Assembly: GCA_005406025.1 (NCBI GenBank)
Contig: BGZK01000279.1
Location: 310,001 to 374,000 of the forward strand
Direction of reading: 5' to 3'
DNA length: 64,000 nt
Source of the DNA: Eumeta japonica
Taxonomy: Eukaryota > Arthropoda > Insecta > Lepidoptera > Psychidae
A program made the translations under genes and the position numbers. Position 1 is the stretch's first letter. Each line of letters begins with the position of its first letter. The notes beneath the pieces are model-generated. The model made no database searches. It worked only from the letters and a program-made list of their open reading frames with translations, and was not told the DNA's origin. Shown here piece after piece: positions 1-12,170 of this stretch.

Positions 1-1370
1 CTATACTTTTTAGAAAATCGTATAACAATCTATAGATCACTGGAAAAATAATAAAATCGAAATTTTTTAAACGTTTTTTTCTATGTAAAAAAAATTATCA
101 ACAGTATATTCGTTCTACAAGTTGTAAACTATCAATCAAAAATTAAACGTACAATAAGAAATAACTTAATTACAAAATAGTATAGAAAATCTTATCATCG
201 CGGATTAGTTTATAATAAAAAAATATACAAATACTTACAGAAACAAATTTTTATATACCTTTTTTTTTGTTCGTCGGGTATGCTGTTTCACAGTTATTGT
301 TTTCGAACGTTCTTTGAAACTTCAATTAGTTTCAACCAACGTAAAGTCTATATCCACAGGACGTTATCCGGCGGACAGAAAGGGATGCATTTGTGTAAAA
401 AAAAAATGCACCGCCATGTTCTTTCTCGCTCGTAAAACCCTCCCGTCAATATTCATTGTGTTATTGACGCCATCTTTATTTTTAAATGAAGTACTGCCTA
501 TAATTATATTTTCAAGACCTTTGTACATAAAAACTAAGCTAAAATTCGTCAAAATAATAGACAAGACACCATAGTTTATTAACGTCGTTTTGAAATTATT
601 TATGTACAAAAGTCCATGTACATATTAATTTAAATCTTTTAATTTCAACAAGACACTAATAATGTTGCAACTGAATTAAATATAAAAACATGTATTTCGC
701 ATGTACAAAAAGTTTTCACATATACTGTTAATTCCCATATACTGTTAACATTGACATGTCGGTGACGCGAATGAATAAGATTTTACTAGAAGACAAACTG
801 AATAATGCATATAAAGAATTTTTTTTCAATATCTACTGCATTAGTATATCGGCTACAAGCTGACAAGAACTCAAGATTTTATCGATTCCAAAATCTCCTA
901 ATGTGCCTATTGAAGTTTTCATTTCAAAAATCTGTAAGTGGCATTAGAGTATACTTTAAGTCATAGCAGTGCTAAACTAAGCTAAAAGTGCTATTACGGG
1001 GTGCTCGTCTCGTCTTTCAGTATCTTAAAACGTAAAACAATAATATGCGCAAAATAAGCAAATCTTGTGATAATGACGGTAAGCTCACACAATTTAAAAT
1101 ATTTTATTTTAGTAATTATATTCCAAGTTTCTGATTGCGATAATCGAATAATCGTAACAAAACGCATTTCTACTCTATCCAAATCCATCAAACAGCTTAA
1201 AATGTATGTACAGCCACTGCGCGACCATATTAAAGCCGTGTAGATAAATATATATATACATATATTAAAAAAAATATATTTTTCTACATATTCTGAGATA
1301 TATTCATGATGCAAAAGCGCCGGGCTGTGTTCATTATTCATCCTTTCTGGGAATGCTTGAATTATTCCTC
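1..1370. other. Gene-free AT-rich stretch
   Basis: No credible coding region, RNA gene or clear transposon was seen. Open frames here are short, lack domain-like composition and are interrupted by A/T runs. Probably intronic or intergenic. Confidence 0.6.
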
Positions 1371-1384
1371 CCGGATCAAAATAA

Positions 1385-1404
1385 CGGGAGTGACGTCACT
1401 CCCG
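1385..1404. repeat. Perfect 20-bp palindrome with a CRE-like core
   Basis: Six bases (CGGGAG) and their complement (CTCCCG) flank the octamer TGACGTCA, giving a perfect 20-bp palindrome. The octamer is the classic CREB/ATF half-site pair. It is also the core of the inverted repeats of the two THAP-bearing elements at 8.5-9.2 and 31.2-31.6 kb, so this may be either a binding site or a transposon end remnant. Confidence 0.7.
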
Positions 1405-4400
1405 CAGAGTTAATAATCGCGATAGCAGCGCCGAATCAATAACTTTATCTTTTTATCACACCGCGATAATAGTGATAATGGAGTTTTAGTATAAAGCACT
1501 GGCCACATAGCGCACTATGTGCCGACCGGTTAGTAAATTTATTTATCGTTTAGTTGTTTGGCTGATTTATTTAGTGTTTCAAAATTGATATGATCGTAAA
1601 CTCACTATATTAATAGGCCAGCTATTAATAGTTACTTATTATTATCATTTTCACTATCGTAGGTAAGGGTGTATGTTATAATAAAAGTTTCAGAACGCGT
1701 AAACGTTATTGCACCACAGGTGTATTAATTGGATTTTCTATATATTATATATTCGTAAATAGCTCCGATAAAATATTGTAGGTTTTCATTCGTTTTTCCC
1801 CTTGTTAAAATAATCATTACAAAATAGCGCCATCTATTAACATGAAGTTTCGCTTTATCAAAGATAGTGACATATGTACAGTTTGACAAGCACGATACAT
1901 CATAAGAGGAATAAATAAATACCTGTCATCTGCCAAGATTAGTAATTAAATTAGGGGTATTAAAATAAAAGTAGTATCGAATACCATCATTTAAGAATAA
2001 TTTGAATTTTCAAATAACAAATTTTTACATTTTCACGATTTAATAAATTTGTATGCAGCCGACTTAATTAAAGCATTTTGGAGAATAATATGTAATAATA
2101 TGAATATTAACATGGTACGGATTATTAAAGATCCTGTTTTTCAGGGCACCAGACTCGTATAATATATCATCTGTTTTAATAGTTTAATTCACAGGCGAAA
2201 GATAACACTTAATGAAAAATAGTACTGAGTTGTGGCTTCTAGAAAACAATAATGTGTAAAATGTAGAGTATTTTTTAAATATATTAATTCAGATTTTGAT
2301 ACTAAGGTACTTGTACAACGTAACAATTTGCTAAAATTCGACCAACGTTGCAAAGTTATAAACATTGGTGATTTGAATGCTCATAGGAATAAAAATTCGG
2401 CTAAGTGCCTCTCGGGCCAAGGGCAGTGTATGGTCTTGTTTCTTGCTTTTTACAGTATATATACTTAAAAGGGGGCTTTTTGTTTAATATTTAAAAACTG
2501 TAAATTCTTTAAATGTTTTGACGTATTTCAAGTGTTATATTATAACCTATGAAATAATTATATTTTGAATTTGAATATGAAAATATTAATTGCGTTCATG
2601 AACTGGCCCAACAAAACGGGTGTTAAGCATATTATATTTCCATCATTTCATGTGGTTCATAAATTTATATACACAATCAACAACGTCATCTAAGTAATTT
2701 TCAGTGAAATTTCTACGAAATCTTTTTTTTTACTATTACAAAGTACATAAAAGTAATTCTTTCCCACTTTACATGTAGGAGGTACTCCAGAAACTTTTTT
2801 CCAGGTTTTACTTTACCACTTTGTTGGTGTGATTAAATGTATACCCATGTTAAAATATAGCTTTATACTATTAAGTCTGAGCTAAGCGGCGAACAGACAG
2901 ACAGACGGACGGATATGAGAACTCCATAATGATTCCTTGTTAATTAGGGAATTCTAAAATTAATTTGAATACCAATGTCTTAAAAATCACAGATGCTCGA
3001 TCACAAATGAACGTGATATTGAGTACTGTTATAAATATTTAAAAAGTGATTGTAAATATTAAACTGAACTATACTTATTAGTGTGAGTTGCGGCCAATGA
3101 AATATAAAAGTGTTCTAAATGGTCTAGTTAATTTGATTTTTTGTACAATTAAGTATTCAATTTTTGAACTGGCTCTGTTTTGATTTAACTCTGATCATGC
3201 GCGATTAGTTATTGAAATGTATGTTGAATTTGAATTTTCTATTACTTTCGGTCTTTTTTTACTGGCTTTCGATGCATATTTTTCATGTAGAACTAGTTTT
3301 ACTGGCGGCTTTTTTCACGAGGTTATACGACGTATTAAAACTTCATTCTGATCTTTGCTGTGAATAATGTTATTTGGAATCCTCTAAGTGAAATGTTCCA
3401 AAGGAGATTATCCATTACAAAAAAAAAACACGTGTGGCACTCGAGGACTGCCGTGGTAAAGCTATTGCATAGTATTTTTTATCAATTTATGCAATTATAA
3501 TTATTTAATTATTTTATTTATGCAGTATTTTTTTTGAGGAGGTGCCCTAACGCCGAAACTCTAAGCAGGCATGAGTCACCAGATTACGGGGCGAAGAAGG
3601 GGATTACGCATGCGCAGTAACGCCAATACAACCAATGCCACCTAGAGGCGAGTTGCTGAACTAAAGAGACAAGCGTGCTATTTCAAAAAAGTCATTAAAA
3701 GTTCTGCTATTCATCGATAGATGACAAAAGTAAAAAGTATCACCGCTGTGCCAGTCGGAGTGAGGGGTGTTAAGTTATTTTCGTTACTGAATTTCTGGAT
3801 TCGGTCTCCACGCTCAAAGCCCGCGATAGAAGCTATGCAATAGCTTAATAGTTTTCAAGATTTTGAAGTAATCATTATTTTATTTCATAACAAATTAGAA
3901 TTCAATTTATTTATATTATTGATAATTAAATGAAAGTAATATGCTTTCATATAAGATCTTCATTGAAAATTTCGTCTTTAAAACCAAGCGCAGATCAAAT
4001 TGAAGGATAGTGCATGTGTTGACTTTTTTAATCTATGAACTTGATCGCGTTTTCAAAGACTTCCATATTGCAATATGTAAAACAAAATGCAATACATCAA
4101 ATGCAGGCTACACGTTGCAGGCTCCCTTGAATAGCACGCTGTTCTCAACGAATAAACATGCAGCTGGATTCCCGGTGTGAACGAAGCTTTTCAATTTCCG
4201 AACAGACAAAGACAAACGACGTCGCTTATTGCTATTGTTCTGCATCTATGCGGCCCTGGTAACCCGCACGTACGTCTGTATACATACATCCAAGTAATTG
4301 TAATCTAGAAATGGGGGATGATGGAACGGCCAAATTTCGGGTCGTACGTATGTACGTATGTATGTATTATGTCCTTATAATGTGTACGCGAGAGAGGGCC

Positions 4401-4555
4401 GAGCGTTTCGCATTAATATAATGAATCTCTCGCCGGGTCATGCCGTCCTGGTGGCGGCGGCGTGTTCGCGTGTCAACAATGTGAATGTAGTTGGAATCTG
4501 CGCGAACGGTTGCTATGTATTAAGTTTGATTGTACGTACCTACATATATGCACAT
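1405..4555. other. Gene-free stretch with one dispersed-repeat fragment
   Basis: No gene was recognised. The minus strand of 2880-2962 reads as a fragment of the lepidopteran repeat that contains runs of 'gtctgtctgtc' after 'aaggaatcattatggag' (a fuller relative lies at 27155-27390). A GTAC/GTAT-rich simple repeat occurs at 4343-4370. The open frame at 4358-4558 has no recognisable domain and runs into the MITE that begins at 4556, so it is not called a gene. Confidence 0.5.
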
Positions 4556-5104
4556 TAGTCTATGATCCGGTATTAGAAAAATATACCCTCATCTGCTAAT
4601 AGAATCAAATAATGGTTTTACAGGTAGATAACAACGTTATAAATTTATGAGAATAATGTCTACCACCGTAGTCGTAACATTAATTAATTATTAATTATTT
4701 TTTTTTCCTTTTACGTTAATTGCACATCGCAAGTACAACACTTTCGAATATGATGTTTTACACCTCGATACAATAGACAGCGACCTCTATGACTGCTACA
4801 GCTACCTGTAGCCAGGTGTAAACAGGTAAATAAACCGAACTTATTTCCCTCATATGTAAATAAAAAAATATTTACAAATATGTAAAGTTTAAAAAAATCT
4901 AATTATATTTATAACTGCAAGTTACCGTGAAATTATTTGTGAAATACACAAAAAAAATAAGTAATAAATGTCAATAGTAGCGGGACTACGATGGCAGACA
5001 TTGTTCTCATAAATTTATAATATGATTATAAACATAAATTTAAGCCATTATTTGATTCAATTCACAGATGAGAATATATTTTTCTAATGCCGGATCTTAG
5101 ACTA
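4556..5104. mobile_element. MITE, copy A (TA-flanked, inverted ends)
   Basis: The left end (gtctatgatccggtattag) and the inverted right end (gtctaagatccggcattag) match over about 40 bp, each bordered by TA. The interior has no coding capacity. The whole 549 bp aligns by eye end to end with 17329-17888, including shared interior blocks such as 'caggtgtaaacaggta' and 'gatgttttacacct'. TA flanks and terminal repeats point to a Tc1/mariner-type non-autonomous element; the superfamily is inferred. Confidence 0.85.
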
Positions 5105-6984
5105 CATCACATTGGAGACGGACCGATGGCAGCGTGCGGGCGAATTGTTGAAAACTCGAAGTTAAAATATACAACGTGTAAGATTTGATGAAGTCTCGTA
5201 ACTTCTTGATGCGGTCGATTTTTCAAAACAAGCGGTTGTTTCTTCTAATACGTTACCTTCTTGAAGTTCTACTTCTTTCGGCGCATTAAGAAAATTTGGT
5301 GTCATCAGAGTTTCGACAGGGGACGCGTCGATGTAACTCACATCGATTTGAAACTATTTCCATTGGTGCAGAATCACGTATAAATTAGTAGTTCAATGCG
5401 CTTGAATGGTACTAAATATATGATATATTTATAATACGCATGTGAAGACGTCTCGGCGGAATCGGCCGAGTATCGATTCTGTGACGTTTATTGATTTTCC
5501 AACGAGCTCACTGGTTTGAACGGATTGTTTGGTTGTCGTTTACAGTCAACCGATTCCCAACGTTGTACAATCTTATCCAGTTTTCGTCGAAACGGCGCTG
5601 CTGCTCGGACTTGGTGCCAATTGCCGTGTTGAACTCATCGCGTTCTTGTTTTTAGATACAGTTAAATATTAGAAATCCTTCATTATTTTACCACTATACT
5701 TATGGATAGGAGAAAAATACCTTTACAAATTAAGGACTAATTGTGGTTACACGAATCCAGCTAAGATATTCAACCTGCCAGTGAAATCAAAGAACTCAAT
5801 TGGTCTGCCTCCCTTCACGAATTTTTGAAAACTGATATTTTACACTGTTAATATTGTTGTTTATATTCACATAAATTTATACATATTGTAGTGCAAATTT
5901 ATATTTTTATTATGATAATTGGGTATCACCATTTTTGTCTATATTCGTTCATATCTTTATTAAAACACATATTACATTTCTTAATGATGTAAATAATAGT
6001 ACAGATTAAATATATTCTTGAACTAGCTTTCGCCCGCGACTTCACCCGCGACTCCACTCGCCTTTACATGTATTTATAAGTACACATAAAATTTTTTTTT
6101 ATTATATTTCTGTCTTATTTATTTATCTAGTCAGACAGAAGTATATATCCAGTACTCGTACATTATTTTGAATAAGTGTGATAATTTACCAGAAATTTTA
6201 TTTATTGTTCTTATAAAAATTGACGTAAATTAATTGTTATTACAAAAGACAGCACGTTTGCAGTAAATACGTATTTCTAATTAAATCTTTACATTCATTT
6301 ACAATAAAAAGGAAACTGTTTTTAATTAGGCTCTGAAGTGACAAATTTATTATAATTACCTATTACAATTATCATTAAGTATACACTATAATTATTAATT
6401 CATTACAATTAGCTAACAATATTTATTATTTATTTATGACCAGATATTTTACTTTAGTTTGCGACGTGACAGGTATGAGAAAAAAGAAGTATAAAATAAA
6501 AATGTAATAGTTAACGACTCGCAAATAAATTAATAAATAAGTTGGTTTTCAATGAAATTGTTGTCTGTAAGATCTGAAAAATTTTAGATTCGTGCTTTTT
6601 TAGAATTACAGAACTTTTTATTACGATATAAAAATATGAGGTGCATCGAAACGCTATATACAGGGAAATAAAAAAATATCATTAAAAAAAACTACAAAGT
6701 ATACTGTACTATATTTGGATCGCTGACCAACCGAGCTTTGCTTCAGGTCTTTGGCGTTTGTGCGAAATATAACTTCCCATGGAAAAAGCTACCTATGTTA
6801 ATTTTCAACATTAAACATATAAGTACATAATATACATCATCCTATGAAAATATACCTAATGTGTTTCATTTGGGTAGTGCTGTAGTGGGAACACAATTTC
6901 CATTAAATGCCGCCACTACAGAGTAAATTGTTTAATTGCGAACACTCAGTCAGTAATTATACAACAGTTAGGTTTGTCAAGACA
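5105..6984. other. Gene-free stretch with a repeat head at 6020-6066
   Basis: No gene was found. Positions 6020-6066 contain 'ctagctttcgcccgcgactt' followed by 'cacccgcgactcc', the conserved head of a dispersed repeat whose longer copies lie at 25212, 30322, 59318 and 63205. Positions 5120-5350 and 5450-5640 are more GC-rich, unique-looking sequence of unknown role. Confidence 0.5.
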
Positions 6985-7460
6985 AATCAAATGAGCCCAG
7001 ATTCCCTGGGTTTCTAGTAGCTATTAAAGTGTACCGCTAATAACCTTCCGGCTCCATCAGCAGGCTCTCGTCACCATGTGCATTCTATTGGCAATTTAAG
7101 AAAAATGCAAATGAGGCTAAACTTTGGTCGTTCCTAATAGGTACTGAAGAGTACTACTTTTTAGCCTTCGACTGCGCCATCATACTATCATTACCAACTA
7201 TATTGCATTGGACAGGTCAAAACATACAAAATCAGCATAAACCCAGGCTCTTACTACTACTAGTAATATCTACTAGTAAAGATTGAAGAGTTTGACATTA
7301 TAACTTACGACTCCATCATCAGACCGCAGTCGTCTACATTGGCCTCATCAAACTGAGTTCAGAGTTCAAACTAGCAGCGTTTGTTAGTAGCCATCGTAGA
7401 GTTCTACTATCCAACTCTTGGCTCCATCGTAAGATTGGCTCGTCGATACCAAATTATTGT
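6985..7460. repeat. Degenerate tandem repeat, about 4 units of 110-140 bp
   Basis: The motif 'ggctccatcagcagg' and its variants recur at about 7050, 7170, 7309 and 7420. Each is preceded by a 'ctagtag/ctaatag' block 30-70 bp upstream and followed by a 'ttgcattgg'-like block in most units. Units are heavily diverged with indels, indicating an old array. I recognise the 'gactccatcatcag' theme as recurrent in lepidopteran noncoding DNA but cannot name the family. Confidence 0.65.
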
Positions 7461-8489
7461 ATTGCTGTTGGTTCTTAATACGTGTGCAAAACTTTAATTT
7501 ATTCAGAGATATAAAAGTGATTGAAAATTAATTTGAAAAATTTTGTTTCATCGTTATATACAAGTTAAAAATAAAACAAAATAAAAAATAAAATCTTAAT
7601 ATCTCCGGTTACAATATTTTGGATACATAGTTAAAAGACTTCAAATACTGTAAACATAGTGATATTAATTAAACACTTTTTTTTTAATAATGATGATAAT
7701 GAATATATAGATGATATAGAGATATATATAGATGTGTGAATCATTAAACTATCTATGGCTACTCACAGAGATATTTGGTTTGATAAAACAGTTGTTTTTA
7801 GCCCGAGTTCTGAAGCACTTTTCAATATAAATATTTACTAAGCAGAGAAATATTGTAAATTAGTTCAACAATTATTTCTTGATTCTGAATAACGGACCGA
7901 TGGACTGTGGGGTCTTTGTCTTGTTTTAAATTTTATAAAAAAATATTAACAATTGAATTGAAAAATTGAATTAATGAACATATTTAAAGAAAGGTAGACA
8001 ATTTAGTTGGGCTTGTAGATTGGATTTAGTTAGGTTTTGATTTATTACTCTTTTGATGTACAGTATTCAAAAAGAATATTTTAGTGAAGGGTTTTTTTTT
8101 TAGATTTTTCACATCGCGAACCGAATATCACTTGTCGATAGTTAAAATCAAAATGTTAACGTGCATCTCGACATTTATAAGGTCAAAAACAATGTTACGA
8201 GCAAAGGTGAATATTTTACTTTATCTAACGTCCTCTATTAAATATTACATTTTCCCTTTCAATCATTAAATTAAAAAGTATTAAAATATAAATACAACAC
8301 AATTAAGGTCGTGTAAATAAATCGGATATTTGACAAATTTTGGAAAACAGTTTTATATTAATGTTTATATGATAATAATTACCCTACATTGATATTTCCG
8401 AAATATTTAATGTTTTAATGATGAAAAATCAATGTTGAAATTTAAATTTAATAAAACCCGCGATAAACACTGTTTCTGTAAGGACGTTT

Positions 8490-9230
8490 CATGTCACGCG
8501 TGACGACACACGCAAGTAAACATTTGTTTTGATTAGTGCAGCTGGGTGTATTTTAATTGTTTATTGAAATTTATGCCCTAAAATGGTATACAAATGGTGT
8601 GTAGTGCCACAGTGTACAAGTACGAGTATAAGTAATCCTCAAAAATTGTTTGTTTCCGTTCCAACAAATACCAAGAGACGAAAATTATGGTGACAATTAG
8701 CTCGAAGAGACACAAAAAGCATTGTATTTCATTCAAATGTTTTTATGTGTGAAGATCACTTTGATGTAAGTAATAATTAACTATAAATAAATATAATTGT
8801 AGATTGTAGTTAATAATATGTGATAATCTAACGATATATGTATTAGTTTTGGATCGTGTTTGTATCATTACATAACCTCTTAATATACGGCAATATTATT
8901 AAGAATTCTTTTAAAACTCATTAATTATATTTATGTAGTTATATTTTCCTAGTTTTCTTTTCGTTTTCAAAGATCTGCGTTATTCTTAAAGAAATGTGCA
9001 ACCACGAAGGCGTCAATCTTAGGTAGGTTGCTGTTATCGGCTCTCACAAAATTCGGATCCATTTTGAGATGTGTAATAGATAGGTATTATGCAAAGAGAT
9101 GTAAAACAAAATGGAAGAATATCAGAAAACTGTTGGAAAACTGCTATTAAACGTATAAAAACACGAAAAACACTCACGAAGCGGACTATCGAGACAATTG
9201 TTTACTTGCGTGTGACGTCACCGGAATGTC
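8490..9230 (+). mobile_element. Short TIR element carrying a THAP first exon (broken)
   Basis: The left arm at about 8494-8526 (core 'acacacgcaagtaaaca') is inverted at about 9194-9229 (core 'tgtttacttgcgtgtgacg'). Both arms centre on a TGACGTCA-like octamer, intact on the right and altered on the left. Between them lies a THAP zinc-finger exon with a splice donor, and no transposase catalytic domain was recognised in the remaining 400 bp. No convincing target-site duplication was identified. The arms resemble those of the element at 31160-31640, which marks the two as diverged relatives. Confidence 0.75.
8583..8765 (+). pseudogene. THAP-domain first exon with in-frame stop
   Basis: Translation from the ATG at 8583 begins MVYKWCVVPQC. 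It shows the THAP C2CH pattern: a Cys pair at residues 6 and 11, F23 and P27 of the F..VP block, W36, and CEDHF at 56-60. Codon 37 is TGA (8691-8693), where the 31-kb relative reads W-L, so a full-length product cannot be made. The coding block ends exactly at a consensus donor (GAT|GTAAGT, GT at 8766), matching the donor position of the 31-kb copy. THAP domains bind DNA and occur in P-element and Kolobok-type transposases and in host THAP proteins. The C-terminal AVPTIF box would lie in a later exon and is not seen. Confidence 0.85.
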
Positions 9231-11639
9231 AACCAATAACAGGCCGTTCATATTCCAGATAAAATTTCAAAAAATATTACAATTAATTTGCTTTATTTTG
9301 TTAAAAATATATATGTTTTACATCAAAATAAAGTGAAATATAATTCTTTATAATATAATCTTTTAGGATGACCACAATTTGTTGTATATTTTAAATGTTG
9401 TCAAATAGCCTATTATGACGCGTTCAAAATATTATTACTTTTCTCAGCTCTTGTCGGAATATCGATTCTCTGTTCAAATATTAAGCAAGTATTTTTAAAT
9501 GACAGTAATTTTATCACATCCTCGTCTAATTTCATGAAAATTCTCTTTTGTAGGTACCATGTCCTAAACGTTTGCCGTATTTGTTTCCGTGTTCTGTGAT
9601 TTTAGGAATCCTTTAATGAACAGACGGAATAAATCAAATCGATTCTGGTACGTCACCGATTTAAACGAACGACTAATAACCGACTGACTTTTCGATTTGG
9701 CAGCGTTCGATGAGGTCTCGTTGGGACGATTGAACTTCGACCATTTCTATGGGGTGAAAAACAAGGAATTAAAAAAATGACGCGTGTCAGCAAATGAACG
9801 CATGTCTTGCGGTAGTGAAGGTATATATATATATATATAATGATTCGTTAAAATATATTACATTAATCATGTTTTAGTCACGTTGACACCGAGATATCTG
9901 TGTATGCATGTTCAATAAGGTGCCTGAAAATATACAAGATCTACCCTTGAACAAATTTATAAATCATTATTAAGCAATCGCTTGTTAAGAAAAGGGTATT
10001 ACACAATTTTATAATATTTTGGGGACAAATATTCATGGATATAACCAGCTCGACTTTCAGCGGGTTTCTTTCTTTAAGTTATAAAATGATGTATGTTTGG
10101 TTGTATAATATAATGTATTTGAAGCTGAAAAGAGTTACCCTCAGATTTCTTGTTCGTTCCTCATGAGGAAAAACAGCCTACCTAAGGAGTGGTAAGGTGT
10201 TAAAGCTAAGTAGTAAAATGCTAATTCTTGAAGCATTGTGATATACTTAAAGCGATGTTCATGTTCTATGAAATAAAGATACATAGAAATTTAAATTTGA
10301 AAGCATAAGTTATCTGTATTGAAAATAAACTTTTTTTTGTTCTACTGCTGATTGCTGAAGAAAAAAAAAACAAGCGTTCAGTATAAGATGCGCGAATATT
10401 TTGCGCGGAAGTTCAAAATAACGACTTCGCTTTTCGTTAACGCTCAGTTTCGCTCCCCACCTGTAAGCAATAGATGAAAGTCGATTCTTAAAGTGCAAAT
10501 TATAAAAAACTTAAATCGTTTTAAATTAAATTATTATTTCACATATACACCAAATGATCCCTGTTTACGATCTGATATCGAACCTGCAAACATTTAAATG
10601 GTACGCCCCTCTCCTATTGGCTGGCTTTGTGCTATAAGCGTCAGCTTCGTAGTGGTTTGGTAAATCTAGATTTCCAAGGTAAGCGACTAGTTCTGTTTCC
10701 CTTTGTCGGAGCATCGCATAAGCGATCCCCGGCGGCCCGCCTCAATTAAGTCTAATGACCTAAATGAAGACGACAGAGCGGCGTCCCCCCGAGACCTCGT
10801 TCTATTTGCCTTCGTTTGGTTCCATCGCAATGCTTTTACAAAGGATTGATATACAATACGACCTGTTTTTTTTTTATTTAGGATTTCCTGTTAATTTCAT
10901 GCATAGCTATTTAACTTAGCTTGTTTTTGCTTTATTTTTTTAGTCGAATTTACTACATGTCTATTCACCATTCCAATTTCATTACATTATTGATTTTTTA
11001 TGATACATGATGTCAGGTTTTATATCATAGTTAAAATGAAATAAAATTCATATTTAACGTTCAATAAAAAAAATTAGTAACTAAATGCAGATCAATATGA
11101 AATCTTAAAAAATAGAATTAGTGTGATACATGTCTTATCTTTGGGTATGAATTATTAAGAAGAGGTTATTAGGCGTCAATTAGGTGATATATATGTGTAC
11201 ATGCTAATGCAGTACTTTTTAGAAACTCTAATTAACTTTGAAAAATTTCTATTTTACTAGTGCTTAGATGGGAATCAGATGGCGCCGTGTACGTGTCGGA
11301 AGACATTTCTAATAAGACTTTACAAAACTTGCAGGTTGTATTAAAATGTATTCATTCATTGCGTTCGTACACTCATTTAAGTTTCTAATCTAATGTCCTA
11401 CGCAATCCGTCGATTTGACAGATCGTATGGCCAATCAAGTCTTAAGGATTACGTTCACGAATCGTGTTTCCATTTTTGGCGCAACCCGGCGCCGGTGAGA
11501 AGTTTACAGACGAACCCGTTTAGGGTGCACTTAATTTATGGATGACTCCCCATTGTTATGTAAGTCCATGATTACCCCTTAAACGATGAGAGTCGACGAA
11601 TGCCTTCGCCGGTAAATGTTTGAATTCCTTCCGTCTGAA
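9231..11639. other. Gene-free stretch with one GC-richer block
   Basis: No gene was recognised. A TA-dinucleotide run occurs near 9825-9838. Positions 10590-10830 are GC-richer and contain ATTGG (inverse CCAAT) and a good donor-like site (CCAAG|GTAAGC, GT at about 10680), so an unrecognised small exon or regulatory block is possible but unproven. Confidence 0.4.
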
Positions 11640-11699
11640 ACCACGGCCTGCGGGCCGCATGCGGTCCCTGGCTTGAATTTATGCGGCCCGCAATTTTTT

Positions 11700-12170
11700 T
11701 TGTATTCCTTGTTTAAATAACAAAATTCATAAAATATAATATAATATAATAATATAATATTTATTACCAGTAAAACAATTACAGAAATTCCGAAAAGTAT
11801 ACAGAGTAGATTACATGTATAAAAAACAAGAATATCTGTCCCATAGAGATGATTTCCATGTGTACATAGGACTGGCATAATATATCCAACATAGCTAATA
11901 CTATAAATTAATTACTATAATTTCATAACTAAAAACTACAAAAACACCAAACCTAAGAAACTACAAAAACTCACTATTCAATATTAAAGTTTTTTATCCA
12001 CTTAGTCAGTTTTATCTTAATAGATTTTTTACTACCAACTAACATTTTTAGATTATTTGGAAGTTCATTATAATATTTAACTGCAACATAACTGGTACTC
12101 TTCGACGATACAGTTCTGTTTCTCTTTGGTAATGAAATAGACTTATTTCTAGTATTTACCATTATATCAC
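11700..12170 (-). mobile_element. 5'-truncated LINE: C-terminus of reverse transcriptase ORF plus 3' UTR
   Basis: On the minus strand a 62-residue open frame (12162 down to 11974) starts MVNTRNKSISLPKRNRT and includes YNELPNNLK and LTKWIKNFNIE. This is the typical C-terminal tail of a jockey/CR1-like reverse transcriptase (NTR...P...YN.LP...K..L..WI). It is followed by about 240 bp of 3' UTR and an AT-rich simple-repeat tail near 11735-11765. The downstream 300 bp are nearly identical to 29780-30084, a second copy. The element is severely 5'-truncated and cannot be active. The clade is inferred. Confidence 0.8.
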
